A stretch of DNA of 64,000 nt from Vibrio splendidus. Its GTDB lineage: Bacteria; Pseudomonadota; Gammaproteobacteria; Enterobacterales; Vibrionaceae. Location of the stretch: assembly GCF_003345295.1 (NCBI RefSeq), contig NZ_CP031056.1, positions 310,001 through 374,000 on the forward strand. Reading direction: 5' to 3'. The position numbers and the translations under genes are program-made. Of the stretch, positions 27,232-35,268 are shown piece after piece. A model generated the notes under the pieces. It worked only from the letters and a program-made list of their open reading frames with translations, was not told the DNA's origin and ran no database searches. Each line of letters opens with the position of its first letter. Within the stretch, counting starts at the first letter, position 1.

Positions 27232-27741
27232 ATGCAGCGCATGTTGAGTTTTATTTTTAGCCTTGGGCTTATGGGATGCTCGGTTTCTGATACTGTCTTA
27301 GGGGGTGATCCATTCTCACAAGAACCTATAGGTTACCTAGGTTTTGTGAATCGCCAAGAGTGGGCCATTAAATTTAACGACTGTACGGTCTATGATTTAA
27401 CAGGCGCACAACCCTACCAATGGTTTGATCGCACTTCAGCCGCAGTGAGCTGTTACACGTTTAAGCCAAACGATGCCATTGAGCCTTTATCAGTCTATGC
27501 CGACGCAGATTTTGCCAGCAATAAGCTAACGCCGATAGACCGCTTTCAAGAGTTGCAGGTATCAGAGTCAGGCTGGGGCAATTTTCCTTCCGTCTATGAG
27601 ACCAACGGCACCAATTGGTTGAGAGTCAAAGAGGGCTGGATTCATCTCACTTTAGCTGATCAAACGCTCGTTCAGTTCTACCCAAGAACTCAAAACCAAT
27701 CTGGTAAATCACAGCATGATCAGTATTTTGAGCAACATTGA
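27232..27741 (+). CDS. Putative lipoprotein with an SH3-like region
   Basis: 169 residues. The N-terminus has a short hydrophobic stretch and a lipobox ending in Cys16 (SLGLMGC). Residues ~88-145 (PLSVYADADFASNKLTPIDR, then NWLRVKEGWIHL) resemble a bacterial SH3 domain, in which a 'gwv' strand pattern closes the fold. Such domains often bind peptidoglycan or envelope proteins. Family not otherwise recognised. Confidence 0.6.
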   Translation: MQRMLSFIFSLGLMGCSVSDTVLGGDPFSQEPIGYLGFVNRQEWAIKFNDCTVYDLTGAQPYQWFDRTSAAVSCYTFKPNDAIEPLSVYADADFASNKLTPIDRFQELQVSESGWGNFPSVYETNGTNWLRVKEGWIHLTLADQTLVQFYPRTQNQSGKSQHDQYFEQH

Positions 27742-27794
27742 TGTTGGGATGCCTTCGTCCCTATCGAATTGGTAGGGGCAAATGGAGCCGTGAA

Positions 27795-28225
27795 TTATTG
27801 ACCTTTCTTGAGTTGGATTATAAAAGGCATAATGGCATTGAAAACAATCACCGCGGCGCCAATCAGCGTTATGGTGTTTGGCAACTCGGCAAACAATAGT
27901 AACCAAGAATCATGAGTAGATTATCTGTGAGAACTCAACATTCGAAACCATGTTCGCTTCTCTCCATTTGTAAGCGTTGACACCAAACCATTGGCCGATA
28001 GAAGAAATAACACCGACCAACACTAACAGCACCAACTCATACCACGTCGGCCATTGCCACTCGATAAGCGGCGGAATCAGCGCAACACCCCCCACGAATA
28101 TGACTTGATAAGCTAGCACTACGACCTTCTATTCCACATTCGCCATTTTCCTTACGCAGATAGCAGCAATCGTTGTGCCTAACGTGGCCACTAAGCCGAG
28201 TTCCAACGTAGAACAGAGACTCGCT
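27795..28225 (-). pseudogene. Remnant of an EamA-family transporter (C-terminal half)
   Basis: Minus-strand translation gives ELGLVATLGTTIAAICVRKM, an in-frame TAG near 28126-28132, then VVVLAYQVIFVGGVALIPPL and WYELVLLVLVGVISSIGQWF, a frameshift near 27917, and the C-terminal helix region LLFAELPNTITLIGAAVIVF, ending at TAA 27795. The N-terminal half is missing. These are the last helices of a DMT/EamA permease, unrelated in detail to the intact copy at 23 kb. Confidence 0.78.
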
Positions 28226-28986
28226 TTCTAGAGTGTGAAGTCTATCTTGGTAGAGGGGGCAAACAGAGTTTTCAAAATATTGAGAGAGAGCATTAATAAG
28301 AACTCATTAACTTTTCATTAATTATATTAATAGAAATTAGATAAAAGCATATAAATTATCATCTTGTCGGTTAATAATTGAACGCAGTAGTGATTTCATG
28401 GTGGTTTTTATATTTTGACGTATTTAACGAACGCGGTAGATATCTGAGGATATAAGCTGAATAATGAATATTACCATTTTATTGGTAAGGTTAATTATCT
28501 CTAATAGTTCTTCTTAATATAAAAACAATGTAAAAGCGCTGATAGTATTAACAGTAAGGTGGTGTAACGATGCGAGTCACCACAAATAAACAGGCTTATT
28601 TTTATAAAAAGTAATTCCCTCTCGATTCTGAGTGTGGCTATTGCATGAATGAATTTGAAATAATGTTACATGTGAAATTTTAAGTTATTGTTTTTTATGG
28701 GTATAGTTTTTCATTAGATTTTATGGCTTGGCTAGCGCTAAGAAGACTTTTAAATTTTACATTGATGAATTGATTAATTAAATTAGCGCTGTCTGTTTAA
28801 TCAATTAAATGGCGTGTAAGCAATGGTTATCAGAATGGATAATGTCACTTGTAATCGTTGATAGTGTGAATTTTAAAATAGGGCAAAGACCCTAGGGTGA
28901 ATTTAACTATCAACAAAGTTGTTATACCCAGAGATATCATTGTCTTTTCTTTAATTTCTTACCTAATAATATGTAGAGTTAATACT
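28226..28986. other. AT-rich gene-poor stretch upstream of the RHS cluster
   Basis: About 760 bases, visibly AT-richer than both sides, with no convincing gene. A 14-codon ORF at 28570-28614 has a fair ribosome-binding site (AAGGTGG) but no other support. The region probably carries the promoter of the secreted protein at 28987 and may be an H-NS-type silenced flank of transferred DNA. Confidence 0.5.
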
Positions 28987-30126
28987 ATGAAGTTGTCGAT
29001 GAATAAATCATTGTTACTAGCAATGTCAGCGTGTTTTTTTTCTAGTGCAAGTTTTGCAGGAATTAATAGTGATTATCATGTGGTGGCCGATGACTTAACG
29101 GCTGATCATAATGAAAGCAACGGCGTACCTATGCCTTTTTATGGCAATGGAAGAATGCAGTCCAAACTTAGTGTGTCAGTTTCCTTCGCTGATAGTTACG
29201 GCAGACCAGTAACAGTACCTAAGAGTGACTTAGAAGGTGCGATATCTTTTTACCTTAAGAATAGTGAACAAGAGTTAGGCAAAAATAAAGACTGTACCTA
29301 CGGAAGAGATTGCTGGGGGTATACATTGAACCCAAATGACTATTCTCATCAAATGGGCAGCAATTATCGGTATTCTAAAGGCCTACAAACGTCTCGTGTT
29401 TCATCATCTGATACCAAATTAACCGCTTGGGTTTACAGTAACGAAATCGCTCAGCATCGCGAAGTTTGTATGAAAGTTAAATTTAATACTGGTAGCCAGT
29501 ATGACAATAACTATTACGACAGCTGCGCTTATCCAAATGAATCAAGTGCCTTCTATCAAAGCGTACAGCCTAAGTCCTATAGTGCTGCTGACTTTTCAGA
29601 GATTGGAGAAGGTGACAAGGTATGGGAAGAAAGTAATGCTGATGGGTTCTATTTCGACAAAGCTGAGATGTATAACTTCTATGTGACGCCCAAAGATACT
29701 TCAGTGAAACTGGTCGAGGTTGCTATGGATAACTTCGACGAGTCGGACAGCGATAAGGTGTTCCTAAACGATGAGTGGTTAGGTTGTTATTCAGATTGCA
29801 CTAATGGTTTTCGTTCAGTGAAAGGTTATGTGTTCGCTCCAGGTTCAGAGCGTAATGTATCTGATGAATATGTTTGGAATAGCGCCGCTGGCGAAGGTCG
29901 CACGGCGGTATGGCGAGTTAACCAGCAACTAAGATCAGTGACTCTAAGCCAATTGCTTTATTCAAATAGCGGGACATCGAACAATGATTCTCAAAAAGAG
30001 TACCGATTTACTGTATTTGACCAATACGGAAATAAGGGACCACTAAAGCTTATTTATCCTCAAAGTGAATTTACCGGTGGCGGCCAGAAATGGGATTACA
30101 CCCATTGGAACCTGGTTAGCCAGTAA
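28987..30126 (+). CDS. Secreted protein of unknown family, first gene of the RHS cluster
   Basis: 379 residues from the ATG at 28987. A Sec signal peptide (KSLLLAMSACFFSSASFAG) is followed by a soluble, acidic region rich in Ser, Tyr and Asp. Cys occur in close pairs (CTYGRDC, CYSDC), fitting disulfides in the periplasm or outside. Beta-rich composition; no domain recognised. The frame extends upstream to 28897 but that part is low complexity. It lies 63 bases before the RHS gene, separated by a hairpin, so it may be a partner, carrier or immunity-like factor of the RHS proteins. Function is unknown. Confidence 0.75.
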   Translation: MKLSMNKSLLLAMSACFFSSASFAGINSDYHVVADDLTADHNESNGVPMPFYGNGRMQSKLSVSVSFADSYGRPVTVPKSDLEGAISFYLKNSEQELGKNKDCTYGRDCWGYTLNPNDYSHQMGSNYRYSKGLQTSRVSSSDTKLTAWVYSNEIAQHREVCMKVKFNTGSQYDNNYYDSCAYPNESSAFYQSVQPKSYSAADFSEIGEGDKVWEESNADGFYFDKAEMYNFYVTPKDTSVKLVEVAMDNFDESDSDKVFLNDEWLGCYSDCTNGFRSVKGYVFAPGSERNVSDEYVWNSAAGEGRTAVWRVNQQLRSVTLSQLLYSNSGTSNNDSQKEYRFTVFDQYGNKGPLKLIYPQSEFTGGGQKWDYTHWNLVSQ

Positions 30127-30141
30127 CATTCGGATAAAACA

Positions 30142-30169
30142 GAGTTAGCCCAACCATTTGGGCTAACTC
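30142..30169. terminator. Intercistronic hairpin before the RHS gene
   Basis: A perfect 12-bp stem (GAGTTAGCCCAA and complement) with loop CCAT, without a T run. It could attenuate transcription into the RHS gene or protect the upstream message. Confidence 0.6.
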
Positions 30170-30189
30170 ATTCACTTTAGGGGAAATTT

Positions 30190-33100
30190 ATGTCTAATTG
30201 GACTTCAAACGCTTTTAACTTTGATAGCTTTTGTTCGGGAGGCGTAGACCAAAGAACCAGAAGCTATTCATATCAAATCTTACTTGGCTCTCTTATTGGT
30301 AATTGGCTTAAGGGACCAAATCTGGATATATCCATTCAATTCTCACCTTACTCGACAGACAACCTTGGTTTCGGTAAAGGCTGGAAATTGAATCTTCCAA
30401 GATACGACATCGAGAACCAACAGCTCTATCTTGCAAATGGACAATCCTACCGTGCTGAATTAAATGCCAATATCGAAATGAGTATTCGCTACAAAAAGCT
30501 ACTCGATTTTTCGGTATCGTCTAGCGCGAATGGTTATGAAATCACGTATAAAAATGGCCGTACTGATCTTTTAGATAAAGATGGCGACATCATTAAGATC
30601 ACCCAAAGCAATGGTCATGCTCTCTACTTTTTTTGGCTCAACGTGGGACAAAATAAGCGCCTAGATAAAATTTGGGATGACAGAACAACCAAACAGAACG
30701 CACTGCTGTGGGTCGAATATATTTCGGTAGGGCGCGTTAATATTTTTACTAATATTGGTAGTACCCATGAAGCTTACTTCAGTCTTACTCTTAGCAATAA
30801 CAAGCTCGTCAAATGCAATTTACCAGAACAAGCAGGTAGCTATAGTTTCGGTTATGAAAGCATTGGTTCATATACGCTAATCAATGAAGTAAATCACCCT
30901 TGTGGTTTGACCGAGCGTTTGAGATATAAAGCTGATGGTATTCGAGTCAACTCAATGACTTACTTACCAGCGGTTACTGCACACGATGTCCTTACCCTTA
31001 ATTCGCCAGTTATTACCACAACCTACGACAGTGTTGGTACAGATAGCCGCAATTTCATGGGTTATGGTGTACGTGGTGGTGAATTAAGTGAAGGGCTTGA
31101 TAACCTGCTTGAGCGTGGTTACGAATATACTTATCGCGTCCAAAAAATCGAAAATGGCACCGTTGTAACAGCGCAAACATATAATCAATTTCATCTACTC
31201 GTTGAAGAAGCCCGGCAGGTTAACGGAAACCTTGTTCATTTGAAAAGGCTGGAATATCCAGCGATTGATAATCAACAGTTTTCCGCTCAACCCGCTCAGT
31301 ATTCACTGATCAGCAAAGAGGAACAAATCTGGTTCTCAGGGGCAGATAGTCAAGCTCAAAGTCGATTATGGGGCTACGACGAATATGGCAACATGCTTAA
31401 GTTCGTTGATGAGAATAATATCGCAGAACGTTACGAATATTACGCAAAAAATGGTGAAGCAGGTTGCCCCGCATCGCCAACGGGTATGGTGAATTTTGTA
31501 AAATCACGCGCCTTAAATAACGGTTCAGAGCAGCGAACGCTGTCTTATCAGTATGCGTCTATTGAGGGGCTGAATGGCCATCGTGACGTGGTTCTGAGCT
31601 TGGAAGAAGACGTGCAACGTTATAGAAGCCATTACGCTTATCAAACTGATACTGGTGAGACGTACTCTTTCGGCCGATTGGCTTCAGTCCAAAATGACAT
31701 TCTTCATCCTAACGGCACGTACTCTGCTATTTCTAACTATCGCTATGAGTTGGATAACGATGTCCTGGAAGAACACGAAGAGCTGACTTGTCACGACAAT
31801 ATGAAAACCAATCTTGCGGTTGGGCACTACCTTGATATTGGAGAACTCGCGCGTCATGTCGACTCAGACGGAGTCAGCTGTGCATTCACTTATGATTCGC
31901 TTCGTAGAACTACTGAAGAACGGATTGAAGGAAGTGCTGCCCGTTCGTATCAATACATTGTTGATACTGGTTTGAGCAGACAAACTCTGTTGTTAACCGA
32001 CTGCAAAGGCAATGTGTGCGAACAAAGCTGGGATGGTCAAGGACGCGAACTAGAGGCGAAGATCGGCAGCTCAGTAGTGTGGTCAAAAATGTACGATGCG
32101 TTGGGCAGACTCCAAAGCAAGAGTACCTACGATGTGCTGCCTGATCGCAATTCCAGAGCGGCGCCTGTGGTGTTAACAGAAAGCTATGAATACGATGAGT
32201 GGGATCAGGTTAAAGCGACTTTGTTAGCGAATGGAAAACGTCGTGTCGAGTTCAATAACCTCGCCTCACGTAAGAAAACTCAAGGTATTGAAGGCTTGAC
32301 TATGACAGTCAGTTCTCTGAATAGCTGGGGGCTAGAAGAGAAAAAAGAGCAAGGCATCAACAGTTGGAATTATGAGTACGACTCATGGGGAAGATTGATT
32401 AAAGAAACGAATCCTCTCGCTCGATCCAAGCATTACCATTACGACCGTTTTGATCGTGTTATTCGCATGACTCAAGCGAACGGTGTCGATCAAGATATCA
32501 CTTACGCTGAACATACCGATCAGTCACAAGTTGTAGACCTGAAAATTAGTGGGGTGACTTTAGGGCAACGTGATATTGATGGATTGGGACGGCCGCGATC
32601 CCTGCGCAGAGGAGCGAGTCCCCAAGCTTCATTGGCGTGGACTTACGCGGATAGCAGCAATATCCCAGAAACTGAAACCAGCATGGCAGCTCCAACAAGG
32701 CTATTTACTCGCGATAACCAATTGGGTGTGCTAAGTGCTAAGTCGTCTGATGGGCAGGCTTCTAGTTACAGTCATGATCCAATATCCGGCTTACCGACAG
32801 GGAGTCAGGACAGTGAAGGTAATCAAAGTACCATTACCTACTCGACTAAAGGCTTGCCTGACGCCGAGGTGAATGATGGTCAGTCTCGTTACTACAGCTA
32901 CTCCGATGGTGGGGTTATCGCTGCAATTGATAGTGACACGGACACTCGCCAGTATGGTTACGATGAACTCGGACGATTAGTGAAATTGAGTTCAAATTCA
33001 ACAACGGTTTACTACGAATATGATGAGTTTGATCGAGTGATATTAGAGACACTGATATCGGGTAGTCAAACCCAAGTCACTGAACTCGAATGGGATGAGT

Positions 33101-33882
33101 ATAGTCGCGAAGTCAACCGAGCTATAGCCTTGAACGATAATTATATCTTTGAGCAATCACAAGAATATAACGCGTTAGGGCTGCTTAATTCTCGTCAAAA
33201 GGAGTGTGCAACTTTAGGTAATCTGACGGAAATCTATACCTATGATGACCTTTCTCAGTTGACTAAAGTCGAGTTCTTCGGCGCGGGCCCACTGAGCGAT
33301 TGGTCTCAGCCTATGACGTCTATTGATTGGAGCTATAATGAGCTAGGTAACATGCTGACGCAACGCACAGCGACTACTAAATCTGAGGATTTCGCTCGTT
33401 ACTTTTATGAGTCGGATGACCCTTGCCAGTTGACTCGTATTACTCATTCCCATCCACAACTCGACGGTCAGGTAACAGTGAAATACGACTTGAATGGCAA
33501 CATGATTGAAGATGCGGATGGTCGAATTCTTGAATATGACAATTTCGACCGATTACAGCGTGTGTTAGCTGATAATGCCGAATGGCTCTATCAATATGAC
33601 AGCAACGACCGACTATCTACACAACAGTCCGCTTCTGAATCTCGTCACTTTAACTATCTATGGGGCGATCTCGCTTCGATCGAGGAAAATGGCAAACTCA
33701 CTCAGTATATCTATCACGAAGGGGTGCCTAAATGGTCAGAGATGGACTTGGAAACCACGCTGTTGGCAACGGATCAAAATGGTTCGGTAATCGCGTCAAA
33801 TACGTCGGGTAAAACAGGGTCTATGTACCGTTACTCTCCATATGGGCAACGTGATCAAGCGGGGAATGCAAATGAACAATAA
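30190..33882 (+). CDS. RHS/YD-repeat protein lacking its C-terminal core
   Basis: 1230 residues, AGGGGA six bases before the ATG. No signal peptide or PAAR domain is seen. The opening (FNFDSFCSGGVDQRT, DLFKG-like LGFGKGWKLNLPRYD) resembles orphan RHS proteins of Pseudomonas and TcC-type toxin components. Many YD repeats follow from about residue 400 (YDELGRLVKL, YEYDEFDRVI, YDLNGNMIED, YDNFDRLQRV). These build a beta cocoon in relatives. It ends at MYRYSPYGQR and a short tail, exactly where relatives continue into the conserved core and toxin tip. The core is in the next, overlapping gene. Role probably delivery or encapsulation of a toxin; inferred. Confidence 0.9.
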   Translation: MSNWTSNAFNFDSFCSGGVDQRTRSYSYQILLGSLIGNWLKGPNLDISIQFSPYSTDNLGFGKGWKLNLPRYDIENQQLYLANGQSYRAELNANIEMSIRYKKLLDFSVSSSANGYEITYKNGRTDLLDKDGDIIKITQSNGHALYFFWLNVGQNKRLDKIWDDRTTKQNALLWVEYISVGRVNIFTNIGSTHEAYFSLTLSNNKLVKCNLPEQAGSYSFGYESIGSYTLINEVNHPCGLTERLRYKADGIRVNSMTYLPAVTAHDVLTLNSPVITTTYDSVGTDSRNFMGYGVRGGELSEGLDNLLERGYEYTYRVQKIENGTVVTAQTYNQFHLLVEEARQVNGNLVHLKRLEYPAIDNQQFSAQPAQYSLISKEEQIWFSGADSQAQSRLWGYDEYGNMLKFVDENNIAERYEYYAKNGEAGCPASPTGMVNFVKSRALNNGSEQRTLSYQYASIEGLNGHRDVVLSLEEDVQRYRSHYAYQTDTGETYSFGRLASVQNDILHPNGTYSAISNYRYELDNDVLEEHEELTCHDNMKTNLAVGHYLDIGELARHVDSDGVSCAFTYDSLRRTTEERIEGSAARSYQYIVDTGLSRQTLLLTDCKGNVCEQSWDGQGRELEAKIGSSVVWSKMYDALGRLQSKSTYDVLPDRNSRAAPVVLTESYEYDEWDQVKATLLANGKRRVEFNNLASRKKTQGIEGLTMTVSSLNSWGLEEKKEQGINSWNYEYDSWGRLIKETNPLARSKHYHYDRFDRVIRMTQANGVDQDITYAEHTDQSQVVDLKISGVTLGQRDIDGLGRPRSLRRGASPQASLAWTYADSSNIPETETSMAAPTRLFTRDNQLGVLSAKSSDGQASSYSHDPISGLPTGSQDSEGNQSTITYSTKGLPDAEVNDGQSRYYSYSDGGVIAAIDSDTDTRQYGYDELGRLVKLSSNSTTVYYEYDEFDRVILETLISGSQTQVTELEWDEYSREVNRAIALNDNYIFEQSQEYNALGLLNSRQKECATLGNLTEIYTYDDLSQLTKVEFFGAGPLSDWSQPMTSIDWSYNELGNMLTQRTATTKSEDFARYFYESDDPCQLTRITHSHPQLDGQVTVKYDLNGNMIEDADGRILEYDNFDRLQRVLADNAEWLYQYDSNDRLSTQQSASESRHFNYLWGDLASIEENGKLTQYIYHEGVPKWSEMDLETTLLATDQNGSVIASNTSGKTGSMYRYSPYGQRDQAGNANEQ

Positions 33883-35002
33883 AGACTCGGTATTTATTAC
33901 CCCACTTAATCGACGTGAGTTCCTGATTAAAATTGGTCAAACCGCAGCGGTGGCTGGTGGTATCTCACTGCTTCCTACTTCGGTTCGTTTGGCGATGGCG
34001 CAGTCGATGACCATCTCTCATTCGGAAATTGGCTTTAATGGCGAGTGGTTGGATCCTGTCCTACAAGGTTATCATTTAGGTCAAGGCTATCGCGTTTACC
34101 AGCCGAAGTTGATGCGCTTCAATGCACCGGACAGTTTGTCCCCTTTCAATGAGGGGGTTCACAATGCTTATGTGTACTGCCATAACGATCCGATTAACTT
34201 CACCGACCCAAGCGGACACCTGAATATCAGTAAGATCTTATTTGGTGCTTTTGGTGTGATCGCGGGTATTGTGGGTATTGCATTGGCGGCACCAACCGGT
34301 GGTTCTAGCTTAGTATTGGCGGCGGGTATTATCGGTGGTATTGCAGGTATGACTAGTGGTGCGCTACAAATTGCTTCGGGGGTTATCGATGATGGTGACA
34401 TCTCTCATAAGCTTGATATTGCGACGATTCCATTCGATATCATTGGTGTGGTGAGTGGCGGATATTCGGCCTACAAGTCGGTTCAGAACTTACGTTGGGT
34501 AAGGGCAGGTGGGGCATTGGAAGATGTCACTCAGCCCGGCCTTGGTTCTCGTTTGATGAACAAGATTAGGCCTTCTGGTGAATACAACCTTGCGTGGGCC
34601 TCTAAAACGAACCCAGCGATGCGAATCGGCAGCTCTAAGGGGCAGGTTATAGCGACCAGAATGACACAGGGTGGCAGAACGATGACCTATATGCCTCCTC
34701 CAATCCATGGTGGATTTACCAAGATTCTTCTCGGACAAGTCAAAGTGGGCGCCCGAGGCTATACCATCTACCAAGGCATAATGACGGCGCGCTCGATTGG
34801 TGGTTTAGGTTGGTCATCGGTTAAAACAATACCTGGGCGACTAGATGAAGAAAAGTCTTCAGCTGATACCATGGTTACGGAAGGTCGAAGTGCCAACCCA
34901 GCAGCCAAGAAGACGCAAATGTACGCATTAGAAGAGACACGACAACGAATAAAATATGGTAATGAGGTTCAGCAGATGATCCGTCAGTTGCCATTGTCGT
35001 AG
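33872..35002 (+). CDS. RHS core and C-terminal tip behind a putative twin-arginine signal
   Basis: 376 residues from the ATG at 33872, with GCGGGG about seven bases upstream; it overlaps the RHS gene by 11 bases in another frame. Residues ~12-45 look like a Tat signal: NRREFLIKIG, a hydrophobic TAAVAGGISLLP, then AMAQ. Next comes the RHS core: GFNGEWLDPVLQGYHLG, YRVYQPKLMRFNAPDSLSPF, NAYVYCHNDPINFTDPSGH. The tip (about 260 residues) starts with Gly-rich hydrophobic segments and ends in a basic, soluble part with no recognised toxin motif. No immunity gene follows. This is a split RHS protein, not a simple frameshift, because a new signal lies at the junction. Confidence 0.85.
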   Translation: MNNKDSVFITPLNRREFLIKIGQTAAVAGGISLLPTSVRLAMAQSMTISHSEIGFNGEWLDPVLQGYHLGQGYRVYQPKLMRFNAPDSLSPFNEGVHNAYVYCHNDPINFTDPSGHLNISKILFGAFGVIAGIVGIALAAPTGGSSLVLAAGIIGGIAGMTSGALQIASGVIDDGDISHKLDIATIPFDIIGVVSGGYSAYKSVQNLRWVRAGGALEDVTQPGLGSRLMNKIRPSGEYNLAWASKTNPAMRIGSSKGQVIATRMTQGGRTMTYMPPPIHGGFTKILLGQVKVGARGYTIYQGIMTARSIGGLGWSSVKTIPGRLDEEKSSADTMVTEGRSANPAAKKTQMYALEETRQRIKYGNEVQQMIRQLPLS

Positions 35003-35029
35003 TCTGATTATTTTTTTCTCTAACAACAC

Positions 35030-35065
35030 AAAGCCAGCTCAATCGTCATTGAACTGGCTTTTTTT
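35030..35065 (+). terminator. Terminator of the RHS cluster
   Basis: AAAGCCAG-C-TCAAT, loop CGTC, ATTGA-A-CTGGCTTT followed by T. One mismatch in the stem. Confidence 0.9.
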
Positions 35066-35159
35066 GCATTCTGTGTAGGCGTTCTCGAACGTTATCCATC
35101 AACCATGATTACTTTCCTTAGATCTCACTTAGATCAACAGAAGATCAAAAAGGCATTGC

Positions 35160-35173
35160 TGAAACCGGTTTCA
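35160..35173 (+). promoter_or_regulatory. LacI-type operator 1
   Basis: TGAAACCGGTTTCA, a perfect 14-bp palindrome with the central CG typical of LacI/GalR family sites, 96 bases before the glucosidase ATG. Confidence 0.8.
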
Positions 35174-35193
35174 AGATGTATCTTTACTTTTAT

Positions 35194-35207
35194 TGAAATC
35201 GGTTTCA
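35194..35207 (+). promoter_or_regulatory. LacI-type operator 2
   Basis: TGAAATCGGTTTCA, one mismatch from operator 1. Centres are 34 bases apart, about three helical turns, allowing cooperative binding on one DNA face. Confidence 0.8.
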
Positions 35208-35268
35208 GAGTTGCAGTGAGCTCTTTAATCCTGATCTTTTTTGCGAATAACTTGTAGCGAGTAATGGT

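Noticed and set aside
28570..28614. 14-codon ORF with fair ribosome-binding site
   Set aside because: Too short, no conserved feature visible; only kept as a note on the intergenic region.
33842..33882. Simple frameshift (sequencing error) dividing one RHS gene
   Set aside because: The second gene begins with a ribosome-binding site and about 45 non-RHS residues resembling a Tat signal, which an indel would not create.
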